DNA from: Alistipes sp. Marseille-P5061
Lineage (GTDB): Bacteria; Bacteroidota; Bacteroidia; Bacteroidales; Rikenellaceae
Assembly (NCBI RefSeq): GCF_900290115.1
Contig: NZ_LT985750.1
Location: forward strand, 226,948 to 290,947
Direction of reading: 5' to 3'
Length of the DNA stretch: 64,000 nt
The notes below the pieces were generated by a model. It had not been told where the DNA came from. It saw only the letters and a list, made by a program, of their open reading frames with translations, and did not search any database. Below are positions 44,281 through 52,776 of the stretch, piece after piece (position 1 is the first letter of the stretch; the number at the start of each line of letters is the position of its first letter). Both the position numbers and the translations under genes were made by a program.

Positions 44281-45594
44281 ATGGAACAGAAAAAAAGTTA
44301 CATCCTGCCCATCATCATGATGTTCGCGCTCTTTGCGATGATATCCTTCGTGACGGGCCTCACCAACCCTCTGGGTGTCATCGTCAAGCATCAGTTCGCC
44401 CTTCCGAACTGGATGTCGCAGCTGGGTAATGCCGCCAACTTCATCGCCTACTTCTTCATGGGACTTCCGGCAGGTCTGATGCTCAAGCGCATCGGCTACA
44501 AGAAGACGGCGCTGGCCGCCATCGCCGTCGGCTTCATCGGCGTGGGTGTCCAGTTCCTCGCCGGCCGCACCGGCTCGGGCGACGGCACCTCGTTTGCCCC
44601 CTTCTATGTCTATCTGGTCGGCGCCTTCATCTCGGGCTTCTCGATGTGCATGCTCAACACGGTGGTCAACCCGATGCTCAACACGCTGGGTGGCGGCGGC
44701 AAGCGCGGCAACCAGCTCATCCAGTTCGGCGGTTCACTCAACTCCATCTCGGCGACGATTGTCCCCGTGCTGGTGGGTTACCTCATGGGTGACGTGGCCA
44801 AGGCGCGCCTGAGCGACGCGGCTCCCGCCCTCTTCATCGCAATGGGCATCTTCGCCGTGGCATTCATCGTGCTGTGGCTCATGCAGATTCCCGAACCCTA
44901 CGCCCTCGAGGAGAAGAAGGACGCCAACGACAAGTACGGTCCCATGTCGTTCCGTCACTTCGTACTGGGTACGGTGGCCATCTTCATCTATGTGGGTGTC
45001 GAGGTGGGCATCCCCAACTTCATCAACCTCTTCCTCACCTCGGCGCGTGACGGGGCCTCGGGCGCCGTCGGCATGGGGCTCGACACGGCCATCGCCGGTT
45101 CGGTGGTGGGCACCTACTGGTTCCTGATGATGTGTGGCCGTCTGCTGGGCGGTCTGGTTGGCGCCAAGGTCTCGAGCCGCGTGCAAATTGCCTTCGTCAG
45201 CGCTCTGGCCATCATCTTCGTCCTCATCGGCATCTTCGCTCCGACGACCGCCACGGTCTCGATGCCCGTCTTCCGTTCGGACATCAGCTTCGGTCTGGCG
45301 AGCGTTCCCGTGGGCGTGGTCTTCTTCGTGCTGTGCGGCCTCTGCACCTCGGTGATGTGGGGCGGCCTGTTCAACCTGGCCGTTGAGGGTCTGGGCAAGT
45401 ACACCTCGGTAGGCTCGGGCATCTTCATGGTGATGGTCTGCGGCGGCGGCATCCTTCCGCTCATCCAGGGCTACGTGGCCGACCTGGCCGGCTATCTGGC
45501 CAGCTATTGGGTCATCATCCTCTGCCTCTGCTACATCCTCTACTACGCGCTCGTCGGTTCGAAGAACGTCAACAAGGATATTCCGGTCGACTGA
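44281..45594 (+). CDS. Sugar MFS transporter (FucP/GluP-like)
   Basis: A 437-residue inner-membrane transporter with about 12 hydrophobic segments. The pattern FALFAMISFVTGLTNPLG near the N-terminus, FMGLPAGLMLKRIGYKK and CMLNTVVNPMLNTLGGGG fits the fucose/glucose-galactose proton symporter family. The sugar is not predictable. No sugar-use genes lie next to it. A strong bidirectional terminator lies 26 nt after the stop. Confidence 0.87.
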   Translation: MEQKKSYILPIIMMFALFAMISFVTGLTNPLGVIVKHQFALPNWMSQLGNAANFIAYFFMGLPAGLMLKRIGYKKTALAAIAVGFIGVGVQFLAGRTGSGDGTSFAPFYVYLVGAFISGFSMCMLNTVVNPMLNTLGGGGKRGNQLIQFGGSLNSISATIVPVLVGYLMGDVAKARLSDAAPALFIAMGIFAVAFIVLWLMQIPEPYALEEKKDANDKYGPMSFRHFVLGTVAIFIYVGVEVGIPNFINLFLTSARDGASGAVGMGLDTAIAGSVVGTYWFLMMCGRLLGGLVGAKVSSRVQIAFVSALAIIFVLIGIFAPTTATVSMPVFRSDISFGLASVPVGVVFFVLCGLCTSVMWGGLFNLAVEGLGKYTSVGSGIFMVMVCGGGILPLIQGYVADLAGYLASYWVIILCLCYILYYALVGSKNVNKDIPVD

Positions 45595-45619
45595 TTCGCT
45601 TCCGCACCGCAACGAAAAA

Positions 45620-45657
45620 GCGTCCCGCCTCTCTGTGGAGGCGGGACGCTTCGTTTT
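45620..45657. terminator. Bidirectional terminator of the MFS gene
   Basis: A perfect 12-bp stem (GCGTCCCGCCTC/GAGGCGGGACGC) with a 6-nt loop is followed by TTCGTTTT on the plus strand and CTTTTTCGTT on the minus strand. It can stop both the MFS gene and the convergent lipoprotein transcript. Confidence 0.9.
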
Positions 45658-45788
45658 GGGCGTTGCCGTTTTGGCCGCTGTCGTCTCCGGAGTCCGGGGC
45701 CCATGTCCGCGGAGAGCCGATGTGGAGGAGCTGAAGCCCCGGGTTCGGGCGGCGGGCAGGATGGCCTGCGGAGCCGGGCCTGAGACCC

Positions 45789-45945
45789 TTCGTGCCAACA
45801 GCTTTTCGGGACTGCAACCCTTCGGACCAACAGCTTTTCGGGACTGCAACCCTTCGGACCAACAGCTTTTCGGACCAACAGCTTTTCGGACCAACAACTT
45901 TTCGGGCCTGCAACCCTTCGGGCTTGCAACCATTCGGCCCGAACC
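45789..45945 (+). repeat. Ten-unit tandem array of 16-bp repeats of two types
   Basis: Ten consecutive units (the last truncated to 13 bp) share a TTCGG start. Type A is TTCGGACCAACAGCTT (units 3, 5, 6 exact; 1 and 7 near) and type B is TTCGGGACTGCAACCC (units 2 and 4 exact; 8 and 9 near). The order is A B A B A A A B B and a degenerate last unit. The array sits between the convergent MFS and lipoprotein genes, inside the likely 3' untranslated region of the latter. No gene is credible in 45658-46043. Confidence 0.92.
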
Positions 45946-45984
45946 TTCGCAGGGCCGTCAATGCTCCGGACCGGCCCTCTTCGG

Positions 45985-46002
45985 GGCCGGCGACCGCCGG
46001 CC
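45985..46002. other. GC palindrome
   Basis: GGCCGGCG-AC-CGCCGGCC, a perfect 8-bp inverted repeat 42 bp beyond the stop codon of the BACON lipoprotein gene. No T-run follows, so its role in termination is doubtful. Confidence 0.5.
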
Positions 46003-46043
46003 GGAGCGAAGGCAGGGACCTCCTCCGCCCGCGGCCGCGGCCG

Positions 46044-47936
46044 TTACGGCAGCTCGGTGAGCTCCTCGACCAGTGACTTGTCGACCTTGAAGGGAACCTT
46101 GCGCAGCTCGCCGCGGTTGCCCTCGGCGTCGACGGCGATGCTGACAATCACATACTCGGTGTCGTCCCACGCCACGCCGTAGGAGAGGTTGTAGGAGCTC
46201 TTGTCCATGTTGTAGCTGCTGTTGATGAGCGACGAGCCCAGCAGCAGGTCATCCGTCGAGGCGATGTCTGCAGCCTTGTAGATGTTCGAATACCAGTGCG
46301 CGGCGTCGGCATTGGGTTCAAGGCGTGCGCCGGGGACGGCCAGCCCGCGGAGGAACATGTAGCCCATGGGGCTGAGGTCGGCCCAGTCGTCTCCGTCGGT
46401 GAGCCAGAGCGTCGGCTCGGCCGCGGCGTTCGAGAAGGTCAGCTCCTTGGTGGTGAAGGCCTCGCCGAAGGAGGTCTCCGAGGAGGGCTCTCCGGTCTCC
46501 TGGTCAACCCAGAAGGCGTAGGGATGGTAGGTCGTTGCGGGCGAGAGCGTGCCGAAGGTGTAGCTGTCCGGCCCGTCGAACCCTTCGGAGCACTGCGAGA
46601 CGATGTAGCTGGGCAGCGGGAAGAACATCGCGTAGTCGCCGTACTGCTCGATGCGCTTGGCATCCATCTTCTCGAGGAAGTAGGCGGCGATTTTCTCCTC
46701 GTCGCCGTTCAGCTCCGTGTACTCGGCGTCGGTCATCACGTCCCAGTAGTAGAAGGCGCGCACGTCGTTGGGGGTGACCGTCACGGTGGCTCCGGTGGCC
46801 GTCACGGCGTCGGTGCTGAAGGTGAAGCCGTAGTTGATGGGGGTCTCTTCGGGGGTGGTGATTTCGAGCACGGCCACCTCGGTGTTGATGAGTCCTTCGA
46901 GGTTCACGCCCACGGCCAGCGCATAGTAGGTCGTCTCGGGGGTGAGCTCCTTGCTCTGCACCGTCTTCTCACCATAGGCGCTCGAGTACTTCACGGCCAT
47001 CTCGAGCGACCAGTAGTCGGTCACCTGCTCGATGTAGTAGTTGTAGATATGGGCCGGCAGGTTGTCGCGCACCTCCTCGTAGCCCGCCGCATCGAACATC
47101 TCGTAGTAGTAATAGGCCGAGGGGTCGGAGGGCTTGAAGAGGACGGCTACCGAGGTCGAGGTGAGGCTCTGCGCCTCGATGGCGATGGTGCAGCCGGTCA
47201 TCTCGCCTTCGGCCACGGCCTGCGAGTCGAAGGGACATACGACCACTTCGCCCGTTGCGGCGCCCGTCTGGTCGATGCCGTAGGCGTAGGCCACGTAGGA
47301 GGTCTCGGGGGTCAGCCGTGCGGGGTGGTACTCCGCGTCGCCGCTCCGGGTGACGGTGGCGAGGTACTCCTCGAGGCTCTGGCCGGCCTCTTCGGCCGCG
47401 GCGGTGAAGGCTGCGAGGTTCTGTGCGGCGATGGTGGCGGCATCGAACCCTTCGGCTGGGGCGACGGCCGAGTAGTAGGCGGCCTCCTTGTCAACGGGCA
47501 CGACGCTGATGAGGGCGTCGCAGTGGGTTATCCCGGTCGCCGTGAGCGCATAGGGCAGCACGCGGGCCGACTGGGTTATCTCGACGGGGTACTCCTTGCC
47601 GTCGTAGGCGAGCGTCACGGTACCGGTGCGCTCCTCCAGAAGCTCGTTGGCGGCGGCGACGGCCGTCACCTTGGCCTCCTGCTCGAGCACGGTGAGGTTG
47701 GTTATCCACTCCTCGTCGGTGCGGGCCTCGAGGCGGGCCGACGTCACGGGATTCTCGATGGCACAGGTGATGGTTATCGTTCCTCCCTCGGCGGGAACCA
47801 CTTCAGGCTGCAGGGTCGTCGTCACGTTCGACGGGGGAGCGGGTTCCTCCGCATTGTCCTCCTTGCAACCGGTTGTCGTCAACAGCAGCACGGCAAACAG
47901 CGCCGCAAAGCACCGATGGGTCCAAAATCTCTTCAT
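46044..47936 (-). CDS. Lipoprotein with BACON-like domain and repeated beta domains
   Basis: A 630-residue exported lipoprotein: lipobox TTGC with lipidated Cys24 followed by KEDNAEEPAPP, a signal for surface export in Bacteroidetes. Residues about 40-115 resemble a BACON domain (WITNLT... ending PVEITQSA). Several beta-sandwich-like modules follow, each with a 'T-x-E/A-T-x-Y-x-A-Y-x' strand (LTPETSYVAYAYG, LTPETTYYALAVG, LSPATTYHPYAFW). It probably binds extracellular ligands, perhaps glycans or mucin; no catalytic motif is visible. Its first and last domains are complete. The start at 47936 is chosen for the signal peptide. Confidence 0.8.
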   Translation of the reverse strand: MKRFWTHRCFAALFAVLLLTTTGCKEDNAEEPAPPSNVTTTLQPEVVPAEGGTITITCAIENPVTSARLEARTDEEWITNLTVLEQEAKVTAVAAANELLEERTGTVTLAYDGKEYPVEITQSARVLPYALTATGITHCDALISVVPVDKEAAYYSAVAPAEGFDAATIAAQNLAAFTAAAEEAGQSLEEYLATVTRSGDAEYHPARLTPETSYVAYAYGIDQTGAATGEVVVCPFDSQAVAEGEMTGCTIAIEAQSLTSTSVAVLFKPSDPSAYYYYEMFDAAGYEEVRDNLPAHIYNYYIEQVTDYWSLEMAVKYSSAYGEKTVQSKELTPETTYYALAVGVNLEGLINTEVAVLEITTPEETPINYGFTFSTDAVTATGATVTVTPNDVRAFYYWDVMTDAEYTELNGDEEKIAAYFLEKMDAKRIEQYGDYAMFFPLPSYIVSQCSEGFDGPDSYTFGTLSPATTYHPYAFWVDQETGEPSSETSFGEAFTTKELTFSNAAAEPTLWLTDGDDWADLSPMGYMFLRGLAVPGARLEPNADAAHWYSNIYKAADIASTDDLLLGSSLINSSYNMDKSSYNLSYGVAWDDTEYVIVSIAVDAEGNRGELRKVPFKVDKSLVEELTELP

Positions 47937-48114
47937 AAGCACAAATGTTTTTAAGGGGGTGAAACATGTGGGAAAAAAGGGAAAGGAGTGCCCCGGAGGA
48001 GCAATCCTTTTTACAAAGTTAGTCGTTTGAGGCAATTATGCAAGTGCCCGGGGGCGGGCCGGCTCCGGCGCGGAGCGGGGTTTCGGGCCGTTTTTGCCGG
48101 ATTGGGCTTACGAT

Positions 48115-48148
48115 TTTGGAAGAAAAGAGTTTCGTTTGGTTACATTTG
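48115..48148 (+). promoter_or_regulatory. Orphan plus-strand promoter
   Basis: TTTG (48115-48118), 22 nt, TACATTTG (48141-48148) points away from the lipoprotein gene, towards the 3' end of argH. No plus-strand gene follows; transcription would cross the A/T homopolymer region (48178-48207) and the hairpin at 48212. It may drive a small RNA or be fortuitous. Confidence 0.45.
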
Positions 48149-48211
48149 TGCCGCGGCAGGTTCCGGAGGCGAACAATAATTTTTTTAGAAAAAAAGTGAT
48201 TTTTTTGCCCC

Positions 48212-48244
48212 GGCGGCCCTCTCGCAGCGAAAAAAAGGGCCGCC
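48212..48244. terminator. Possible argH terminator hairpin
   Basis: GGCGGCCCT (48212-48220) pairs with AGGGCCGCC (48236-48244). On the minus strand A7 and T7 runs follow only after a GC spacer, so this is a weak call. The 47937-48338 spacer holds no gene. Confidence 0.4.
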
Positions 48245-48338
48245 GCCCTGCCCCGTGGAGGTTCCCTTTCGGAAGCCCTTCCTGCTGCAGAGCGGCGGCC
48301 CGTACGGTCGTTGCGCCCGTGGTGCGGTGCCTGTGGCG

Positions 48339-49637
48339 TTATTCGAACTCCTTCATCACCGACTCCATCTTGCGGCGGATTTCCTCGGTGCAGAGCCGTC
48401 CGATGCTCCCCTCGTGGGTGTGGTGCACCTCCTTGACGGGACGGTATTCGCCCCGCTGGACCTCCATGCCGACGCGGCGGTAGGCCTCGCGGAAGGGAAC
48501 CCCCTCGAGCACCAGCCGGTTCACCTCCTCGACCGTGAAGAGGTAGTCGTAGCGCGCATCCTCGAGGATGTGGGTGTTGACGCGCAGGTTGCCCACCATG
48601 AAGGTGCACATGGCGAGCGTGCGGCGGATTTCGCTTGTCGCCGGGAAGAGGATATCCTTGAGCAGCTGCAGGTCGCGGTGGTAGCCCGACGGCAGGTTGG
48701 TCGTCAGCAGGGCGATTTCGTTGGGCACCGACTGCAGCCGGTTGCAGCGCCCCCGCATCACCTCGAAGACGTCGGGGTTCTTCTTGTGGGGCATGATGCT
48801 CGAGCCGGTGGTCAGCTCGTCGGGCAGCGAGACGAAGCCGAAGTTCTGGCTCATGAAGAGGCAGACATCCATGGCCAGCCGCCCGACGGTCGCGGCGACG
48901 GCCGCAATGGCGTTGGCGGCGGCCCGTTCGCACTTGCCGCGGCTCATCTGCGCCGCCACGACGTTGTAGTGGAGCGTCTCGAAGCCGAGCAGCCGCGTGG
49001 TCATCGTGCGGTCGAGCGGGAACGACGAGCCGTAGCCCGCCGCCGAGCCCAGCGGATTCTGGTTGGCGATGTGGTAGGCGGCCGCCACCAGGCGCAGGTC
49101 GTCGACGAGCGTCTCGGCGTAGGCGCCGAACCAGAGACCGAACGACGAGGGCATGGCCACCTGCAGATGGGTGTAGCCCGGCATCAGCACGTCGCGGTAG
49201 CGCTCGCTGAGCTCCTGCAGCCGGTCGAAGAGCGTGCGGACGGCCGCCGCCGTCTGCCGCAGCTCGTCGCGCAGAAAGAGCTTGAGGTCGACGAGCACCT
49301 GGTCGTTGCGCGAACGGCCCGAGTGAATCTTCTTGCCTACGTCGCCCAGACGGCGGGTGAGCAGCAGCTCGACCTGCGAGTGTACATCTTCGGTGTCGGG
49401 CTCAATCTCGAAGCGCCCCGCCTCAATCTCGGCGGCAATCTCCTTCAATCCGGCCGTCAGCCGTTCCAGTTCGTCGCGGGTGAGCAGTCCGATGCTCTCG
49501 AGCATCGTGATGTGGGCCAGCGACCCCTCGACATCGTAGCGGGCCAGCCGCAGGTCGAGTTCGCGGTCGTTGCCCACAGTGTAGGCTTCGATGTGTGCGT
49601 CGGGCTCGAAGCCCTTGTCCCAGAGTTTTCCTGCCAT
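48339..49637 (-). CDS. argH: Argininosuccinate lyase
   Basis: A 432-residue homotetrameric enzyme of the fumarase superfamily that splits argininosuccinate into arginine and fumarate, the last step of arginine synthesis. The superfamily signature GSSIMPHKKNPD is intact, as are HSGRSRNDQV and PGYTHLQVAMP. The start at 49637 gives MAGKLWDKGF; the 13 upstream residues lack family similarity. Last gene of the arginine cluster. Confidence 0.95.
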   Translation of the reverse strand: MAGKLWDKGFEPDAHIEAYTVGNDRELDLRLARYDVEGSLAHITMLESIGLLTRDELERLTAGLKEIAAEIEAGRFEIEPDTEDVHSQVELLLTRRLGDVGKKIHSGRSRNDQVLVDLKLFLRDELRQTAAAVRTLFDRLQELSERYRDVLMPGYTHLQVAMPSSFGLWFGAYAETLVDDLRLVAAAYHIANQNPLGSAAGYGSSFPLDRTMTTRLLGFETLHYNVVAAQMSRGKCERAAANAIAAVAATVGRLAMDVCLFMSQNFGFVSLPDELTTGSSIMPHKKNPDVFEVMRGRCNRLQSVPNEIALLTTNLPSGYHRDLQLLKDILFPATSEIRRTLAMCTFMVGNLRVNTHILEDARYDYLFTVEEVNRLVLEGVPFREAYRRVGMEVQRGEYRPVKEVHHTHEGSIGRLCTEEIRRKMESVMKEFE

Positions 49638-49718
49638 ATCGGTATGTTGCGTTTTTTCGGGTGAAAGGTGAAACATGCGTGCGGAGTGCGCCGCCGTGGG
49701 GCGCTCCCCGCCGAAGGG

Positions 49719-50804
49719 TCAGCCGAGGTGTTCCGCCTCGCGGCGGAGCGCCTCGATGAAGGTGTCGTAGCCGGTGATGCCGGCCTCAAGCTCCGGAAGC
49801 CGCACGTACTCGTCGGCCGTGTGCGAGCGGGCCGAGTCGCCGGGCCCCATCTTGAGCGAGGGGAAGGGCATGAGCGCCATGTCGGAGGTGGTCGGCGAGA
49901 CGAAGGTCGTGCAGCCGGCGGCCCGTGCGGCGCGGCAGAGCGGATGCTCCGCCGCGAGGGCCGAGGCGCAGACGCGTGTCGAGCGGGGCACGGCCTCGGA
50001 GCGGAGCTCGCGGCGCAGCAGCTCGACCGTCTCTTCGTTGGTGTAGGCGTCGGTGGTGCGGACGTCGACCACGAAGCGGCACCGGTCGGGGATGACGTTG
50101 TGCTGCGTACCGGCCTCAATCTGCGTCACGGCGATGCCCACGGGGCCCAGCAGCTCCGAGCAGCGCTCGAAGCGCAGCGTGCGCAGCCGTACGATGTCGT
50201 CCAGCGCGATGTAGAGGGCGTTGACCCCCTCGCCGCGCGCCGCATGGCCGCTGCGGCCGCGGGCCGTGCAGTCGAGCACGACCAACCCCCGCTCGCCGAC
50301 GGCCGCCTGCATGCGGGTGGGCTCGCCCACGAGCGCCATGTCGATGCGCCCGAGCGCCGGCAGCAGCGCCCGCATCCCATGCTCGCCCATGCACTCCTCT
50401 TCGGCCGAGAGCGCCAGCACGAGGTTGAACGGCAGCGGCCGTTGCCGCCAGGCGAGGAACGTCTCCGTCAGGCAGACGACCGAAGCCCCGGCGTCGTTGC
50501 TCCCCAGACCGTAGAGCCGGTCGCCCTCGACGGTGGGGGTGTAGGGGTCGCGCGTATATCCGCCCGCGGGGCGTACGGTGTCGTGGTGTGAATTGAGCAG
50601 CAGCGTCGGCCGCGCGGGGTCGAACCCCTCGGCGCGGGCCCAGACGTTGTTGTGGAGCCGCTCGGGGGCGGCCCCGCGCTCGGCAAGGAAGTCGAAGAGC
50701 AGCCCGGCCGTCGCCTCCTCGCTGCGTGAGTGCGAGGGGCGCGCGATGAGCTCGCGCAGCAGCCCGACGGCCTCGTCGGCTGCGTGGTGAAGGTTCTCCT
50801 GCAT
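49719..50804 (-). CDS. M20 family deacylase of the arginine cluster (ArgE-like)
   Basis: A 361-residue zinc peptidase-family enzyme. Metal ligands are visible in LLLNSHHDTVRP, GLGSNDAGAS (with the bridging Asp), SAEEECMGEHG and VGEPT. By position it should remove the N-acyl group from acylcitrulline or acylornithine; with a succinylornithine carbamoyltransferase next door the substrate is probably N-succinylcitrulline. That assignment is inferred. It lies between argB (207-bp gap with no gene) and argH (81-bp gap). Confidence 0.85.
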   Translation of the reverse strand: MQENLHHAADEAVGLLRELIARPSHSRSEEATAGLLFDFLAERGAAPERLHNNVWARAEGFDPARPTLLLNSHHDTVRPAGGYTRDPYTPTVEGDRLYGLGSNDAGASVVCLTETFLAWRQRPLPFNLVLALSAEEECMGEHGMRALLPALGRIDMALVGEPTRMQAAVGERGLVVLDCTARGRSGHAARGEGVNALYIALDDIVRLRTLRFERCSELLGPVGIAVTQIEAGTQHNVIPDRCRFVVDVRTTDAYTNEETVELLRRELRSEAVPRSTRVCASALAAEHPLCRAARAAGCTTFVSPTTSDMALMPFPSLKMGPGDSARSHTADEYVRLPELEAGITGYDTFIEALRREAEHLG

Positions 50805-51011
50805 GGTTTTCCGTCTCTTTGGTTCGTCTGTTGTTGTGGCCTTGTCTTGCGGCCGAGCGGCGTTGCGGGGCCGCTTCGGGGGAGGGGAAGGGCGCTGCGG
50901 GATGTGCCGCCCGGCCCGAAAGGGCCATTGTGCAGCTGCCTGACCCGGGGAGGTCTTTGCTCCACCGTCCGGCCCGAAGGGGTTACAGCCCGGCCGCCCG
51001 GTCTGAGGGTC

Positions 51012-51797
51012 TCACTGCTCGGCCGCCCGGCGGCGGATGACGGTGCCCGAGGGCTCGTCCAGATGGTCGGCGCTGCGGATGACAACGCTGCGCACCCCCG
51101 CCTCGACGGCCTTCAGCGCCTGCTCGATTTTGGGCAGCATCCCCTTGCTGACAACCCCCTCGGCGCGCAGCGCCGCGAAGTCGTCGGCCGTGATTTCGGG
51201 GATGACCGACCCCTCGTCGTCGGGGTTGCGCAGCACACCGCGCTTCTCGAAGCAGAAGACCAGGTCGGTCGGCATGCGGCGGGCGAGCGCCGTGGCGAGT
51301 GCCGTGGCCACCCCGTCGGCGTTGCAGTTGAGCAGCGTCCCGCGGCCGTCGTGCATGATGGCCGGGAAGACGGGCGTCAGCCCCGCCTCGAGCAGCCGCT
51401 CGAGCAGGGCGTCGTCCACCCGCTCGATGTCGCCCACGAAGCCGTAGTCGACCGGCTCGGGAGCCCGGCGGCGCGCCGTGACGACGTTGCCGTCGGCGCC
51501 CGACAGCCCCAGCGCGTTGCACCCCTCGGCCTGGAGGCCGGCGACGAGCTGCTTGTTGATGAGTCCGGCGTAGACCATCGTCACCACGTCGAGCATCCCC
51601 CGGTCGGTGATGCGGCGGCCGTCGACCATCTGCGTCTTCAGCTCGAGCCGCTCGGCGAGCCGCGTGGCGAGCTTTCCGCCGCCGTGGACCAGCACCTTGG
51701 GCCCCTTGAGTGCGGCGAATTGGGCAAGGAAGCGCTTCAGCGCCGCGGGGTCGTCGATGACGTTGCCCCCGATTTTCATCACCGTGACGCTCCTCAT
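51012..51797 (-). CDS. argB: N-acylglutamate kinase (ArgB)
   Basis: A 261-residue amino-acid kinase that phosphorylates N-acetyl- or N-succinyl-glutamate. The start VMKIGGNVI and LVHGGGKLA hold the phosphate loop; the C-terminal part contains KGMLPKIEQAL. The family is standard for the second step of arginine synthesis; here the acyl group is probably succinyl. The ATG overlaps the argF' stop by 4 nt (ATGA). Start at 51797. Confidence 0.92.
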   Translation of the reverse strand: MRSVTVMKIGGNVIDDPAALKRFLAQFAALKGPKVLVHGGGKLATRLAERLELKTQMVDGRRITDRGMLDVVTMVYAGLINKQLVAGLQAEGCNALGLSGADGNVVTARRRAPEPVDYGFVGDIERVDDALLERLLEAGLTPVFPAIMHDGRGTLLNCNADGVATALATALARRMPTDLVFCFEKRGVLRNPDDEGSVIPEITADDFAALRAEGVVSKGMLPKIEQALKAVEAGVRSVVIRSADHLDEPSGTVIRRRAAEQ

Positions 51798-52753
51798 TGT
51801 GCGAGCCCCTCCAGCAGCCTCTTGAGCACCACCTGTGCCGATATTTCGCGGTTGGCGGCCTCGGGGATGACCAGCGAGCGCGGCGACTCGATGACCTCGT
51901 CGGTGACAATCATGTTGCGCCGCACGGGCAGGCAGTGCATGAAGTAGGCGTCGCGGGTGAGGGCCATCTTCTCGGCCGTGACGGTCCACGAGCGGTCGCG
52001 GCTCAGCACCTTGCCGTAGTTGTCGCCCGTATAGGCGGCCCAGTTCTTCGCATAGACGAAGTCGGCCCCCTCGAACGCCTTCCGCTGGTCGTACTCCACG
52101 CGGGCGTGGCCGACGAACTTCGGGTCGAGTTCGTACCCCTCGGGGTGGGTGATGACGAAGTCGTAGCCGGCGGCGTTCATCCACTCGGCGAAGGAGTTGG
52201 GGACGGCCTGCGGCAGCGCGTTGGGGTGGGGCGCCCAGGTCATGACCACCTTGGGACGCTCCGTGCGCTTGTACTCCTCGATGGTGAGCAGGTCGGCGAA
52301 GCTCTGCAGCGGGTGGCGCGTGGCGGCCTCCATCGAGAAGACGGGGCGCCCCGAGTAGCGGATGAACTCCTCGAGCACGCGCTCCTCGTAGTCCTCGGCG
52401 CGGTCGCGGAAGCGGGCGAACGACCTCACGCCGATGATGTCGCAGTAGGAGCCCATGACGGGAATCGCCTCGAGCAGGTGTTCGGCCTTGTCGCCGTCCA
52501 TCACCACGCCGCGCTCGGTCTCGAGCTTCCAGGCGCCCTGGTTCACGTCGAGCACCATGACGTTCATGCCCAGATTCATCGCCGCCTTCTGGGTCGAGAG
52601 GCGGGTGCGGAGGCTCGAGTTGAAGAAGAGCATCAGCAGCGTGCGGTTGCGCCCCAGCTCCGTATGGCGGAAGCGGTCGCGCTTGATTTCAAATGCCTCG
52701 GCGACGGCACGGTGCAGGTCGCCGATATCCTCTACGCAGGTAAATTTTTTCAT
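51794..52753 (-). CDS. argF': N-succinylornithine carbamoyltransferase
   Basis: A 319-residue transcarbamylase closely matching, from memory, the Bacteroides fragilis enzyme that carbamoylates N-succinyl-L-ornithine. The carbamoyl-phosphate motif is FFNSSLRTR (43-51), and the sequence carries LGMNVMVLDVNQGAWKLETE and MHCLPVRRN. Residue 90, in MDGDKAEHLL, is Ala where B. fragilis has Pro and acetylornithine enzymes have Glu at the equivalent site; Ala or Pro here fits succinyl, not acetyl, substrate. It is followed by argB (4-nt overlap) and preceded by argD (23-nt gap). Confidence 0.92.
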   Translation of the reverse strand: MKKFTCVEDIGDLHRAVAEAFEIKRDRFRHTELGRNRTLLMLFFNSSLRTRLSTQKAAMNLGMNVMVLDVNQGAWKLETERGVVMDGDKAEHLLEAIPVMGSYCDIIGVRSFARFRDRAEDYEERVLEEFIRYSGRPVFSMEAATRHPLQSFADLLTIEEYKRTERPKVVMTWAPHPNALPQAVPNSFAEWMNAAGYDFVITHPEGYELDPKFVGHARVEYDQRKAFEGADFVYAKNWAAYTGDNYGKVLSRDRSWTVTAEKMALTRDAYFMHCLPVRRNMIVTDEVIESPRSLVIPEAANREISAQVVLKRLLEGLAQ

Positions 52754-52776
52754 GGCTTGCGTTCATTTTTTTCGGT

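Noticed and set aside
45543..45929. Minus-strand ORF with a repeating VGPKSCWSEKLL-like peptide
   Set aside because: The peptide repeat only reflects the 16-bp DNA array, changes frame every unit, and runs into the MFS gene and its terminator.
45789..45945. CRISPR array
   Set aside because: Units are contiguous 16-mers with no spacers, no leader and no cas genes.
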